The notes below the pieces were generated by a model. That model worked only from the letters and a program-made list of their open reading frames with translations, did not search any database and was not told where the DNA came from. A stretch of DNA of 64,000 nt from Teichococcus rhizosphaerae (GTDB lineage: Bacteria > Pseudomonadota > Alphaproteobacteria > Acetobacterales > Acetobacteraceae), in the NCBI RefSeq assembly GCF_002631185.1, contig NZ_PDNU01000032.1, forward strand, positions 1 to 64,000. Reading direction: 5' to 3'. Below, in pieces: positions 9,557 through 18,797 of this stretch (position 1 is its first letter; the number at the start of each line of letters is the position of its first letter). A program made the position numbers and the translations under genes.

Positions 9557-10924
9557 ATGGCGTCCGCCGCCGAACAGCTTGCGGCCAACCTCAATCTCGG
9601 CGTGCTGTCCAAGGCCACCGAGCTCAAGAAGCGCATCTGGTTCACGCTGGCCGCGCTGATCGTTTACCGCATCGGCACCTATGTGCCCGTGCCGGGCGTG
9701 GACGCCGCCGTGATGGCGGACATCCTGCGCCAGCATGGCGGCAGCATCCTGGGCATGTTCGACATGTTCACGGGTGGCGCGCTGGGCCGCATGACGGTCT
9801 TCGCGCTGAACATCATGCCGTACATCTCGGCCAGCATCATCATCCAGCTCATGAGCGCGGCGGTGCCGACGCTGGAAGCCCTCAAGAAGGAGGGCGAGTC
9901 GGGCCGGAAGAAGCTGAACCAGTACACGCGCTACCTGACGGTGCTGATCGCCGTCTTCCAGGCCTACGGCATCGCCGTCGGGCTGGAACAGATGCAGGGC
10001 AGCTTCGGTCCGGCGGTCTATGATGCCGGCCTGTTCTTCCGCCTCTCCTGCGTGGTGACCCTGGTGGGCGGCACCATGTTCCTGATGTGGCTGGGCGAGC
10101 AGATCACCGCCCGCGGCGTCGGCAACGGCATCAGCCTGATCATCTTCGCGGGCATCGTGGCGAACCTGCCCTCGGCGCTGGTGGCGACGCTGGAGCTGGG
10201 CCGCACGGGCGCGCTGTCGCCGGTGTTCATCATCGCCTTCCTGCTGATCGCGCTGGCCGTCATCGCCTTCGTGGTGTTCATGGAGCGCGCCCAGCGGCGC
10301 ATCCCCATCCAGTACCCGAAGCGCCAGGTCGGCAACCGCATGTTCGGCGGCGAGAACACGCATCTGCCGCTGAAGCTGAACACGGCCGGCGTCATCCCGC
10401 CGATCTTCGCCTCCTCGCTGCTGTTGCTGCCGGCCACCTTCGCGGGCTTCGCGGCGGCCGATCCCACGGCCGATTCCTGGCTGCTGCGGGTGGCCAACGC
10501 GCTGGCGCACGGGCAGCCGCTCTACATGGCGCTCTATGTGGCGCTGATCGTCTTCTTCGCCTTCTTCTACACGGCCGTGGTGTTCAACCCGACCGAGACG
10601 GCGGACAACCTGAAGAAGCATGGCGGCTTCGTGCCCGGCATCCGCCCCGGCCAGGCCACGGCCGACTACCTCGACCGCGTGCTGACCCGCCTCACCGGCG
10701 TCGGCGCCATCTATCTCTGCATCGTCTGCCTGCTGCCCGAGATCCTGATCAGCCAGTATGGCGTGCCCTTCTATTTCGGCGGCACTTCCCTTCTGATCAT
10801 CGTTTCGGTCACCATGGACACGGTGGCGCAGGTCCAGTCGCACCTGTTCGCCCACCAGTATGAGGGCCTGATCCGCAAGGCCCGCATGGGCGGCGGGCGC
10901 GGCGGCACGCCGCGGATCCGCTGA
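9557..10924 (+). CDS. secY: Preprotein translocase subunit SecY
   Basis: SecY is the channel-forming subunit of the Sec translocon in the inner membrane. The 455-residue product shows ten hydrophobic segments. It has the first-helix region [20 protein letters not shown] and the C-terminal [20 protein letters not shown]. Three in-frame starts exist (GTG 9536, ATG 9542, ATG 9557). The last is preferred because gaaggg lies at proper spacing and the protein then begins [12 protein letters not shown]. It is followed 43 bases later by adk, as in most alphaproteobacteria. Confidence 0.97.
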   Translation: MASAAEQLAANLNLGVLSKATELKKRIWFTLAALIVYRIGTYVPVPGVDAAVMADILRQHGGSILGMFDMFTGGALGRMTVFALNIMPYISASIIIQLMSAAVPTLEALKKEGESGRKKLNQYTRYLTVLIAVFQAYGIAVGLEQMQGSFGPAVYDAGLFFRLSCVVTLVGGTMFLMWLGEQITARGVGNGISLIIFAGIVANLPSALVATLELGRTGALSPVFIIAFLLIALAVIAFVVFMERAQRRIPIQYPKRQVGNRMFGGENTHLPLKLNTAGVIPPIFASSLLLLPATFAGFAAADPTADSWLLRVANALAHGQPLYMALYVALIVFFAFFYTAVVFNPTETADNLKKHGGFVPGIRPGQATADYLDRVLTRLTGVGAIYLCIVCLLPEILISQYGVPFYFGGTSLLIIVSVTMDTVAQVQSHLFAHQYEGLIRKARMGGGRGGTPRIR

Positions 10925-10967
10925 AGGGAAGGGGACGGAGCATGATGATGGCGGGAACCGAGTGCCG

Positions 10968-11615
10968 ATGAACCTGATTCTGCTGGGGCCCCCGGGGGCC
11001 GGCAAGGGCACCCAGGCCAAGCGGCTGGAGGAGCGCCACGGCATCGCGCAGATCTCCACCGGGGACATGCTGCGGGCCGAGGTGAAGAGCGGCAGCGAGA
11101 TCGGCCGCGAGGCCAAGGCGATCATGGAGCAGGGCGCCCTGGTGCCCGACGCCATCATCACCGCCATGCTGGCCAATCGCGTCTCGCAGCCCGACGCGGC
11201 GCGCGGCTTCATCCTGGACGGCTTCCCCCGCACCACGCCGCAGGCCGAGGCGCTGGACATCATGCTGCGCGACAAGGGCCTCCAGCTCGACCACGTGATC
11301 GAGCTGAAGGTGGATGACGCGGCGCTGGTCGAGCGCATCGCCGGCCGCTTCACCTGCGCCAGCTGCGGCGCCGGCTACCATGACAGCTTCAAGCCCACGG
11401 CGAAGCCCGGCGTGTGCGACAGCTGCGGCGGCACGGAGTTCGTCCGCCGCGCCGACGACAAGGCGGAAACCGTGGCCGCCCGGCTCGAGGCCTATCACCG
11501 CCAGACCGCGCCGCTGCTGCCCTATTACGAGGCGCAGGGGAAGCTGAGCCAGGTGGACGGCATGGCCTCGATGGACGAGGTGGCCCGCCAGGTCGAGGCG
11601 ATCCTGTCGCGCTGA
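10968..11615 (+). CDS. adk: Adenylate kinase, zinc-LID type
   Basis: Adenylate kinase interconverts ATP + AMP and 2 ADP in the cytosol. The 215-residue product is of the long form with P-loop [10 protein letters not shown] (residues 7-16), the [10 protein letters not shown]-binding motif and FILDGFPRT. The LID carries four cysteines at about positions 130, 133, 150 and 153, a structural zinc site absent from the E. coli enzyme. The ATG at 10968 is used; a GTG two codons upstream is possible. It is the last gene before a terminator. Confidence 0.97.
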   Translation: MNLILLGPPGAGKGTQAKRLEERHGIAQISTGDMLRAEVKSGSEIGREAKAIMEQGALVPDAIITAMLANRVSQPDAARGFILDGFPRTTPQAEALDIMLRDKGLQLDHVIELKVDDAALVERIAGRFTCASCGAGYHDSFKPTAKPGVCDSCGGTEFVRRADDKAETVAARLEAYHRQTAPLLPYYEAQGKLSQVDGMASMDEVARQVEAILSR

Positions 11616-11642
11616 GCGGCCCGGCCATGCCGGCGGAGACGG

Positions 11643-11669
11643 AAAGGGGCGGTTCTTCCGCCCCTTTTT
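11643..11669 (+). terminator. Intrinsic terminator after adk
   Basis: A perfect 10-bp stem (aaaggggcgg / ccgccccttt) with a ttctt loop is followed by a run of five T. It lies 28 bases past the adk stop and should end the S10-spc-secY-adk transcript, separating it from the alpha operon. Confidence 0.88.
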
Positions 11670-11686
11670 CATGCGGTCATTCCGGC

Positions 11687-11715
11687 TTGACTCCTGGGGC
11701 GCGCCCTCGCTAAAC
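11687..11715 (+). promoter_or_regulatory. Candidate sigma70 promoter of the alpha operon
   Basis: A TTGACT -35 hexamer (11687-11692) is separated by 17 bases from CTAAAC (11710-11715), which could serve as a weak -10. It lies between the adk terminator and rpsM, where a promoter is expected. The -10 is poor against consensus, so start-site mapping would be needed. The implied 5' leader is about 140 bases long. Confidence 0.45.
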
Positions 11716-11828
11716 CCGCCGCTCTCGCGGACGGAGGCAACTCCGGCCGCGATGATGGCCGTGTCTGGGGCACTTGAACCCGGGCCGGTTGATCACCTTC
11801 GCCGGACACATTCTGCCGGTACCGAACG

Positions 11829-11845
11829 GGAGCCCCCGGGGCTCC
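11829..11845 (+). promoter_or_regulatory. Hairpin abutting the rpsM Shine-Dalgarno
   Basis: A 7-bp perfect stem (ggagccc/gggctcc) with a 3-base loop ends directly before the aggag at 11846-11850 that serves rpsM. Stems at this place can gate translation; S4 regulates the alpha operon leader in E. coli. That S4 acts here is only an inference, and rpsD is not in this operon in the window. Confidence 0.35.
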
Positions 11846-11860
11846 AGGAGCAGGTCATCG

Positions 11861-12238
11861 ATGGCACGCATTGCAGGCGTGAACATTCCTACCAACAAGC
11901 GCGTTCTCATTTCCCTTCGCTACATCTACGGCATCGGTCCGTCGAACGCGAAGGTGATCTGCGAGCAGCTCGGCATCCCCGAGGATCGCCGCGTCAACCA
12001 GCTGACGGATGAGGAGATCCTCAAGATCCGTGAGCTGATCGACCGCGAATACCGGGTCGAGGGCGATCTGCGTCGCGAGAACGCGATGAACATCAAGCGC
12101 CTGATGGACATGGCCTGCTACCGTGGCCTGCGTCACCGCAAGGGCCTGCCGGTCCGTGGCCAGCGCACCCATACCAATGCCCGCACGCGCAAGGGCAAGG
12201 CCGTGGCGATTGCCGGCAAGAAGAAGGTGACGAAGTAA
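11861..12238 (+). CDS. rpsM: 30S ribosomal protein S13
   Basis: S13 forms head bridges to the 50S and contacts P-site tRNA. The 125-residue product starts [20 protein letters not shown]. It has the helix-hairpin-helix [17 protein letters not shown] and the basic tail [20 protein letters not shown] region ending [15 protein letters not shown]. The ATG at 11861 has aggag 10 bases upstream. It opens the alpha operon, and rpsK begins one base after its stop. Confidence 0.98.
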   Translation: MARIAGVNIPTNKRVLISLRYIYGIGPSNAKVICEQLGIPEDRRVNQLTDEEILKIRELIDREYRVEGDLRRENAMNIKRLMDMACYRGLRHRKGLPVRGQRTHTNARTRKGKAVAIAGKKKVTK

Positions 12239-12239
12239 G

Positions 12240-12632
12240 ATGGCCCGTCAGCCCACCGGTCGTCCGCGCAAGAAGGAGCGCAAGAATATTGCCTCCGGCG
12301 TGGCGCACGTCCTCGCCTCCTTCAACAACACCATCGTCACCATCACCGACAGCCAGGGCAACGCCATCGCGTGGTCCTCGGCCGGCAGCCAGGGCTTCAA
12401 GGGCAGCCGCAAGTCGACCCCGTATGCCGCCCAGGTGGCCGCCGAGGATGCGGGCCGCAAGGCGCGCGAGCACGGCATGGAGACGCTGGAGATCATGGTC
12501 TCCGGGCCCGGCTCGGGGCGTGAGTCCGCCCTGCGCGCCCTGCAGGCCGTCGGCTTCTACGTGACGGCCATCAAGGACGTGACCCCCATCCCGCACAATG
12601 GCTGCCGTCCGCGCAAGCGGCGTCGGGTCTGA
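12240..12632 (+). CDS. rpsK: 30S ribosomal protein S11
   Basis: S11 is a platform protein near the E site. The 130-residue product has [20 protein letters not shown], the [20 protein letters not shown] block and the C-terminal [15 protein letters not shown] signature. Length and position between rpsM and rpoA are canonical. It is separated from rpoA by 24 bases with a caggag ribosome site. Confidence 0.98.
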   Translation: MARQPTGRPRKKERKNIASGVAHVLASFNNTIVTITDSQGNAIAWSSAGSQGFKGSRKSTPYAAQVAAEDAGRKAREHGMETLEIMVSGPGSGRESALRALQAVGFYVTAIKDVTPIPHNGCRPRKRRRV

Positions 12633-12656
12633 GGCGAGGCTGCAGGAGAAACCGTA

Positions 12657-13673
12657 GTGCTCGAGCGCAACTGGCGTTCCCTGATCCGTCCCGAGAAGCT
12701 CGACGTCGAGCCTGGGGCCGACCCTTCGCGCGTCGCGACGGTGGTGGCGGAGCCGCTCGAGCGCGGCTTCGGCATGACCCTCGGCAACGCGCTGCGGCGC
12801 GTGCTGCTGTCGTCGCTGCAGGGTGCGGCGGTCACCGCCATCCGCATCGATGGCGCGCTGCATGAGTTCTCCAGCCTGCAGGGTGTGCGGGAGGATGTCA
12901 CCGACATCGTCCTGAACATCAAGCGCCTGGCCATCCGGATGCAGGGCGAGGGCGCCAAGCGCCTGCAGCTCACCGCCTCCGGCCCCGGCGAGGTGACGGC
13001 GGGGCAGATCCAGACCACCGGCGACATCGAGATCGCCAACCCGGATCTGGTCATCTGCACGCTCGACGACGGCGCCAAGCTGTCGATGGAGCTGACCGTC
13101 GATGTGGGCAAGGGCTATGTGCCCGCCTCCGAGAACCGCCCCGAGGACGCCCCCATCGGGCTGATCCCCGTGGATGCCATCTATTCCCCCGTCCGCCGCG
13201 TGGCGTACCAGGTGCAGCCGACCCGCGTCGGCCAGCGCACCGACTACGACAAGCTGGTGCTGACGGTGGAGACGGACGGCACGGTGGCGCCCGACGACGC
13301 GGTGGCGCTCGCCGCCCGCATCCTGCAGGACCAGCTGCAGCTCTTCATCAACTTCGATGAGCCGCGCGAGCGCAAGGTGGAGGAGGTGCAGGACGACCTG
13401 CCCTTCAACCGCAACCTGCTGCGCAAGGTGGATGAGCTGGAGCTGTCGGTCCGCAGCGCGAACTGCCTGAAGAACGACAACATCGTCTATATTGGCGATC
13501 TCGTTCAGAAGACCGAGCAGGAAATGCTGCGCACGCCGAACTTCGGCCGCAAGTCGCTGAATGAAATCAAGGAAGTCCTCGCCTCCATGGGGCTCTCGCT
13601 CGGCATGACCGTGCCGGGCTGGCCGCCGGAGAACATCGAGGACCTCGCGAAGAAGATCGAAGAGCCGTTCTGA
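12657..13673 (+). CDS. rpoA: RNA polymerase subunit alpha
   Basis: RpoA dimerises to nucleate the core polymerase, and its C-terminal domain binds UP elements and activators. The 338-residue product has the N-terminal dimerisation domain ([20 protein letters not shown] near residues 38-57). A linker follows, then the alpha-CTD with LRSANCL-type [19 protein letters not shown] and [19 protein letters not shown]. The start is GTG at 12657, preceded by gcaggag. The length is typical for alphaproteobacteria. Confidence 0.98.
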   Translation: MLERNWRSLIRPEKLDVEPGADPSRVATVVAEPLERGFGMTLGNALRRVLLSSLQGAAVTAIRIDGALHEFSSLQGVREDVTDIVLNIKRLAIRMQGEGAKRLQLTASGPGEVTAGQIQTTGDIEIANPDLVICTLDDGAKLSMELTVDVGKGYVPASENRPEDAPIGLIPVDAIYSPVRRVAYQVQPTRVGQRTDYDKLVLTVETDGTVAPDDAVALAARILQDQLQLFINFDEPRERKVEEVQDDLPFNRNLLRKVDELELSVRSANCLKNDNIVYIGDLVQKTEQEMLRTPNFGRKSLNEIKEVLASMGLSLGMTVPGWPPENIEDLAKKIEEPF

Positions 13674-13700
13674 TTTTCGGCCACCTGAAGGAATAGGACC

Positions 13701-14132
13701 ATGCGTCACGGGGTTGCCGGCCGGAAGCTCGGCGTCACCTCCACCCACCGTATTGCGATGCTCCGCAATATGGCGACCAGCCTGCTCAAGCACGAGCAGA
13801 TCACCACGACGCTGCCGAAGGCCAAGGAGCTGCGCCCCTATGTGGAGCGCATCATCACCCTCGGCAAGCGCGGCGACCTGCACGCGCGCCGCCAGGCCTA
13901 CGCGCAGATCATGGACAAGAAGGTGGTGGACAAGCTCTTCACCACCATCGCCGACCGCTACAAGACGCGCCAGGGTGGCTACACCCGCGTCCTGAAGGCC
14001 GGCATCCGCTACGGTGATGCCGCCGACATGGCGGTGATCGAGCTGGTGGAGCGCGACGTCGCGGCCAAGGGCCAGGATTCCGGCCCGAAGCCCGAGGTCG
14101 TCGAGACCGAGGGCCAGCAGGACGCGGCGTAA
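13701..14132 (+). CDS. rplQ: 50S ribosomal protein L17
   Basis: L17 is located at the tunnel exit opposite L23. The 143-residue product has [40 protein letters not shown] and the [21 protein letters not shown]-terminal block. An acidic tail of about 20 residues follows. It has a gaaggaa ribosome site. It ends the alpha operon; an intrinsic terminator begins 31 bases later. Confidence 0.98.
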   Translation: MRHGVAGRKLGVTSTHRIAMLRNMATSLLKHEQITTTLPKAKELRPYVERIITLGKRGDLHARRQAYAQIMDKKVVDKLFTTIADRYKTRQGGYTRVLKAGIRYGDAADMAVIELVERDVAAKGQDSGPKPEVVETEGQQDAA

Positions 14133-14162
14133 GCCGCTTCTGCCACGGCAGGATTGAGCGGA

Positions 14163-14191
14163 GGGGGCGGATGGGCGACCATCCGCCCTTT
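14163..14191 (+). terminator. Intrinsic terminator after rplQ
   Basis: A 10-bp stem (gggcggatgg 14165-14174 / ccatccgccc 14179-14188) with a gcga loop is extended by two G-T wobbles and runs into a short T tract. It lies 31 bases past the rplQ stop, a fitting end for the ribosomal superoperon. Confidence 0.8.
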
Positions 14192-14307
14192 CTGCGTCCG
14201 GCCCCGCCCCTTGCGGCGCGGCGCGGCGCAGGGCTTGATGCCGGCCACAGCGACTGGCCAGAGCGGCCCGTCACGGCGGCCCGTCACCGCGGAAGGAGCG
14301 CCCCGCC

Positions 14308-15162
14308 ATGCGTGTCTCGGTCGTGCAGATGAACCCCGGCCACGACAAGGCCGAAAACATCGCCCAGGCCGGCCGGCTGATCGAGGCGGCCATCGCCGCG
14401 GACCGCCCTGGCCTCGTGGCGCTGCCGGAGATGTGGACCTGCCTCGGCGGCGACCGCGCTACCCGCCTCGCCGCGGCCGAGGCGCTGCCGCCCGAGGGCT
14501 CCGGCGCGCCGGGTGGCGAGGCCTATGAGTTCCTGCGCGGCCTGGCGCGGCGCCACGGCATCCACATCCATGGCGGGAGCCTGGCGGAAAGCGGCGCCGA
14601 GGGGGGGCGGCTGTTCAACACCACCCTGGCCTTCGGGCCGGATGGCACGGAGCTGGCGCGCTACCGCAAGATCTTCCTGTTCGACATCACCCGCCCCGAC
14701 GGCACCGGCCACCGCGAAAGCAACACCTATGCGGCGGGGGAGGCGGTCGTCACCTACCAGGCGGGGGATGTGCGCGTCGGCTGCGCCATCTGCTACGACA
14801 TCCGCTTTCCCGAGCTGTTCCTGGCGCTGCGGCGGCAGGGAGCGGAGCTGATCCTGCTGCCTTCCGCCTTCACGCTGGAAACCGGCAAGGACCATTGGGA
14901 GCCGCTGCTGCGGGCGCGCGCCATCGAGACGCAGTGCTGGCTGGCCGCCCCCGCCACCTGGGGCCAGCACCAGGAGCGGGCGGGGCCGCGCCGCACCTAT
15001 GGCCATTCCCTGGTGGTCGACCCCTGGGGCCATGTGGTGGCCCGCGCCAGCGACGGCAAAGGCTGGGCCACGGCCCGGCTCGACGCCGCGCTCACCGCCC
15101 GGCTGCGCCGCGACATGCCGGTGCTGGAGCACCGGGACGCGGCGCGGATGCGCGGGCCATGA
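14308..15162 (+). CDS. Nit-family carbon-nitrogen hydrolase (amidase)
   Basis: The 284-residue protein belongs to the nitrilase superfamily, close in pattern to the Nit1/Nit2 omega-amidase or deaminated-glutathione amidase group. The Glu-Lys-Cys triad is visible: Glu41 in ALPEMWT, Lys121 in RYRKIFLFD, Cys162 in [11 protein letters not shown]. Family members hydrolyse amide bonds, here probably in metabolite repair, in the cytosol. The ATG at 14308 has gaaggag upstream. Its stop overlaps the next gene's ATG by four bases. The exact substrate cannot be told from sequence. Confidence 0.88.
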   Translation: MRVSVVQMNPGHDKAENIAQAGRLIEAAIAADRPGLVALPEMWTCLGGDRATRLAAAEALPPEGSGAPGGEAYEFLRGLARRHGIHIHGGSLAESGAEGGRLFNTTLAFGPDGTELARYRKIFLFDITRPDGTGHRESNTYAAGEAVVTYQAGDVRVGCAICYDIRFPELFLALRRQGAELILLPSAFTLETGKDHWEPLLRARAIETQCWLAAPATWGQHQERAGPRRTYGHSLVVDPWGHVVARASDGKGWATARLDAALTARLRRDMPVLEHRDAARMRGP

Positions 15163-15983
15163 CCGCCGCGCTGCTGGGCGGCGGCCATGGCGGCGACATG
15201 CCCGACCTGCCGCGGGACCTGCACGGTCGCATCGCCTTCCTCGCCGCCCCCACCGAGGTGGCGGAATCGGCCCGCGCCCACTTCACCGCGCTGCATGGCG
15301 ACGCCGCGCCGGAGGAGGCGGCGGTGATCGTGGCGCTGGGGGGCGACGGCTTCATGCTGGAAACGCAGCACCGCTTCCTCGGCCGCAACCTGCCCGTCTA
15401 TGGCATGAACTGCGGCAGCGTCGGCTTCCTGATGAACGCCTTCCACCCGGAGAACCTGCCGGGGCGGCTGGCCGTGGCGCAGTCCGCCACGCTGCACCCG
15501 CTGCGGATGCGGGCGGTGGACGCCACCGGCACGATGCGCGAGGCGCTGGCCATCAACGAGGTCTCGCTGCTACGCGAGACGCGGCAGGCGGCCAAGATCC
15601 GCATCCTGGTCGATGGCAAGGAGCGGATGCCGGAGCTGATCTGCGACGGCATCCTGGTGGCGACGCCCGCCGGCAGCACCGCCTACAACCTCTCGGCCTA
15701 TGGCCCGATCGTGCCGCTCGGCGCCAACCTGCTGCCGATGACGCCGATCTCCGCCTTCCGCCCCCGGCGCTGGCGGGGCGCGCTGCTGCCCTCGGACGCC
15801 GTGGTGCTGCTGCAGATCCTGGAGCCCGCCAAGCGCCCCGTGGCCGCGGTGGCGGACAATGTGGAGGTGCGCGACATCCGCTCGGTGGAGGTGCGGGAGG
15901 ATCGCGGCCTGCGCATGACCATGCTGTTTGACCCCGACCATGGCCTGTCCGAGCGGATCATCGCGGAACAGTTCACCGTGTGA
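15159..15983 (+). CDS. nadK: NAD kinase
   Basis: NAD kinase phosphorylates NAD to NADP. The product has 274 residues. The motifs are GGDG (residues 61-64), NCGSVGFL (84-91) and the later [19 protein letters not shown] nucleotide site, which together define the family. The ATG at 15159 overlaps the stop of the Nit-type gene (ATGA), so the two are probably co-translated. A downstream ATG at 15198 would remove a Gly-rich leader and is an alternative start. No signal or membrane segment is present. Confidence 0.95.
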   Translation: MTAALLGGGHGGDMPDLPRDLHGRIAFLAAPTEVAESARAHFTALHGDAAPEEAAVIVALGGDGFMLETQHRFLGRNLPVYGMNCGSVGFLMNAFHPENLPGRLAVAQSATLHPLRMRAVDATGTMREALAINEVSLLRETRQAAKIRILVDGKERMPELICDGILVATPAGSTAYNLSAYGPIVPLGANLLPMTPISAFRPRRWRGALLPSDAVVLLQILEPAKRPVAAVADNVEVRDIRSVEVREDRGLRMTMLFDPDHGLSERIIAEQFTV

Positions 15984-16061
15984 TCCGGTGCGCCGCTTCC
16001 GGCGGCCGGCACGCGGGCGCTATCGTAACGGCATTCCAACGAAACCCCGGGAGGGACGGGA

Positions 16062-17052
16062 ATGTCGGACATCATCTCGCGGCGCCTGGCCCTGGCCATG
16101 CCGGCGCTGCTGCTGGGCGCGCTGCCGGCGGGCCGGGCCGGCCGGGCGCAGGGCGGCTTTCCCGCCCGGCCCGTGCGCCTCATCGTCCCCTACACGCCGG
16201 GCGGCGTTTCCGACATCACGGCGCGGCTGATGGCCGAGCCGCTGGCGGCGAAATGGGGCTTCCCCGTGCCGGTGGAGAACCGCCCCGGCGCCGACGGCAT
16301 CATCGGCAGAGGCGGTGGCGCGCGCGGCGCCGGATGGCCACACCCTGGCGCTGGTCTCGGTGGGGCACCCGGTGAACGCGGCCTTCTACAGGCTGCCCTA
16401 CGACACCATGGCCGATTTCAGCTTCGTCACCCTGACCACGCGCACGCCGCTGGTGCTCTGCGCGGCGCCGGGCTTCGCCCCCTCCACGCCGGAGGAGCTG
16501 GTGCGCCACGCGCGGGGCAGGCCGCCGGGCGCGGTCACCTTCGCGGGCACGAGCGGCGTGGTGCGGCTGGCGCCGGTGCTGTTCGCGCAGCGCGCAGGGG
16601 TGGAGTTCACCTATGTGCCCTACCGCGGCAGCACCTAGGCGCATCCGGACCTGATGTCGGGCCGGGTGGACATCATGTTCGACACCGTGCCGGCGGCGCT
16701 GGCGCATATCCGGTCGGGCAAGCTGAAGGCGCTGGCCACCACCGGGGCCGGGCGCGCGCCGCAGCTGCCCGAGGTGCCGACCCTCGGCGAGGCGGCCATG
16801 CCGGGCTTCGAGGCGAGCACCTGGGGCGTGGTGATCGGCCCCGCCGGGCTGCCGCCCGCCCTGCTGGCGAAGCTCTCGGCCGACTGCGCGGAGGCGCTGC
16901 GCCAGCATGCCGTGGCGGAGCGCCATGCCGCGCTCGGCGCCGCCATCGGGACCTCCTCCCCGGAGGAGACGCGCGCCTTCGTGCGGGCGGAACTCGGGAA
17001 ATGGGGCGATGCCGCCCGCAAGGCCGGCATCGAGCCGCAGGCGATGGGCTGA
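16062..17052 (+). pseudogene. Decayed Bug/TctC-type solute-binding protein gene
   Basis: Joined across lesions, the product is a roughly 330-residue Bug-family periplasmic binding protein of tripartite tricarboxylate transporters. It has a signal peptide, [32 protein letters not shown], then [16 protein letters not shown] in another frame. The frame changes near 16306-16312, consistent with loss of two bases. A TAG at 16636-16638 then interrupts YRGST / [11 protein letters not shown], where a Glu codon (GAG) would be natural. Everything after the stop remains open to the TGA at 17050. No TctA/TctB genes are adjacent. It is called a pseudogene unless the lesions are sequencing errors. Confidence 0.85.
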
Positions 17053-17071
17053 GCGCCAGGCGGCAAGGTCA

Positions 17072-17097
17072 CCCCGGGGGAGCCTCCTCCCCCGGGG
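17072..17097. terminator. Hairpin between convergent gene ends
   Basis: An 11-bp perfect stem (ccccgggggag / ctcccccgggg) with a 4-base loop lies between the Bug pseudogene and the convergent binding-protein gene. There is no T run on either strand, so a bidirectional terminator role is only likely by position. Confidence 0.45.
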
Positions 17098-17104
17098 GCT
17101 CCGC

Positions 17105-18691
17105 TCAGTCGGCCTTCCGCACGCCCATGGCGACGGTGCGCTCATCCATGCGCGGCGTGTAGGCGAGGCCCTTCCGCACCGCCCAGGTGTTCACCAGCTG
17201 GTAGAGCGGCGTGATGGCCACCTCGTCCATGGCGAACTTCACCGCCTCCTGGAGCAGCTTCTCGCGCTGCTCGTCGTCGATGGTGGCGGCGGCCCGCGCC
17301 GTCATCGCGTCCAGCTCGGGGTTGGAGTAGCGGCCGGAGTTGCTGGCGCCGGTGCGCTTCTCGCGGTCATAGGTGCCGATGATGTTGACCAGCAGATAGC
17401 TGGCCTCGCCGGTGGTGCTGCCCCAGCCGGAAAGCCGCATGCCGAATTCCTGCCGGTTGGAGCGGACCGAGAAGGTGGTCCAGGGCAGCGCCTCCACCTG
17501 GGTCTGCACGCCGATGCGGGTCCACATCTGCGCCACGGCCTGGGCGGTCTTGGCGTCGTTCGGGTAGCGGTCGTTCGGGCTGTGCAGGGTCATCTTGAAG
17601 CCCTGCGGGAAGCCGGCCTCGGCCAGCAGCTTCTTCGCCCCGTCCAGGTCATAGGCGGGGGGCTTCACGTCGGGGTTGTAGCCGAAGGTACCGGGCGGCA
17701 GCCACTGGCCGGTGGGCTGGGCGGTGCCCTCCATGATGCGCTCGGCCAGCGCCTCGCGCTGGATCGCCATGGACAGGGCGCGGCGCACGCGCACGTCCTG
17801 GAAGGGGTTGCTGGGCAGCGGCTTGCCGGCGTTGTCGGTGACGAAGGGCACCTCGCCGCTGCGCGAGAAGTCGGCCATCAGGTAGATCAGCCGCACGCCC
17901 TGGATCTCGGAGAGGGTGATGCGGCTGTCGCGGCGGAGCTTGGCGATGTCGGTGGAGGGAACCTGGTCGATCACATCCACGTCGCCCGCCAGGATGGCGG
18001 CGCTGCGCCCGCCATCATTGCCGATGAAGCGGAAATTGACCTTCTCCCAGGGCTCCTTCTCGCCCCAGTAGGCGTCGTTGCGCACCAGCTCGGCGCGGTC
18101 GCCGGGGCGGTAGGCCTGCAGCCGGTAGGGGCCGGTGCCGATGGCGGCCTTGCCGGAATTGTAGTCCTCGGTGCTGGCATTCTCGCCGGCGTGGCGGGAG
18201 ATGATGGAGATGGCGCCCAGCTCCACCGGCAGCAGCGGGTGGGGCGCCGCGGTGTGGAAGCGGACGGTGAGGGGATCGACCACCTCGACCTTGGTGATGG
18301 CGCGCACGAAGCCGCCCATGCCGCCCGGGCTGTTCGGCACGTTGGGGGCGCGGGCGATGCTGAAGGCCACGTCGTCGGCGGTGAAGTCCCGGCCATCGTG
18401 CCACTTCACGCCCGAGCGGAGCTTGAACTCCCACAGCGTCGGCTCCACCGCGCGCCAGCTCTCGGCCAGCATCGGGTAGGGCTGCGCATTGGCGTCGCGG
18501 CCCACGAGATAGTCGAAGATGTGCATCGCCAGCGAGTGATTCGGCGAGGCGTTGTAGAAATGCGGGTCGGCCGAGGTGATGGCGCCGCCGATGCCGATGT
18601 TGAGCGTCTGCGCGCCAACCGGCTGGACTGCGGCCGCCAGGGCCAGCGGGGCCGCCAGCAAAGTAGCGCGCAGCGATATTCTCGTTGTCAT
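17105..18691 (-). CDS. Family-5 ABC solute-binding protein (peptide-type)
   Basis: The 528-residue protein is a periplasmic SBP_bac_5 (DppA/OppA-like) receptor. A signal peptide of about 28 residues ends at VGAQ. The mature part has the family blocks [37 protein letters not shown] and [19 protein letters not shown]. It lies head-to-head with a closely similar paralogue at 18798-20402, which heads a full transporter. This copy has no transport genes of its own downstream, so it may feed the neighbouring permease. The ligand is unknown; peptides, glutathione or opines are possible. Confidence 0.9.
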   Translation of the reverse strand: MTTRISLRATLLAAPLALAAAVQPVGAQTLNIGIGGAITSADPHFYNASPNHSLAMHIFDYLVGRDANAQPYPMLAESWRAVEPTLWEFKLRSGVKWHDGRDFTADDVAFSIARAPNVPNSPGGMGGFVRAITKVEVVDPLTVRFHTAAPHPLLPVELGAISIISRHAGENASTEDYNSGKAAIGTGPYRLQAYRPGDRAELVRNDAYWGEKEPWEKVNFRFIGNDGGRSAAILAGDVDVIDQVPSTDIAKLRRDSRITLSEIQGVRLIYLMADFSRSGEVPFVTDNAGKPLPSNPFQDVRVRRALSMAIQREALAERIMEGTAQPTGQWLPPGTFGYNPDVKPPAYDLDGAKKLLAEAGFPQGFKMTLHSPNDRYPNDAKTAQAVAQMWTRIGVQTQVEALPWTTFSVRSNRQEFGMRLSGWGSTTGEASYLLVNIIGTYDREKRTGASNSGRYSNPELDAMTARAAATIDDEQREKLLQEAVKFAMDEVAITPLYQLVNTWAVRKGLAYTPRMDERTVAMGVRKAD

Positions 18692-18797
18692 TTCCAGCTT
18701 CTCCCGAGGTCACTGAAGATTCACCAACCTAGCGACCCTGGGACGCTCCTGCTACACTCGGCCGTGAAAGAGGGTAAACCTCCCGGGGGACGGTATC

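Noticed and set aside
9464..11353. A long open frame antisense to secY and adk.
   Set aside because: The + strand genes are certain; the antisense translation is low-complexity, His/Arg/Gln-rich, typical of a shadow.
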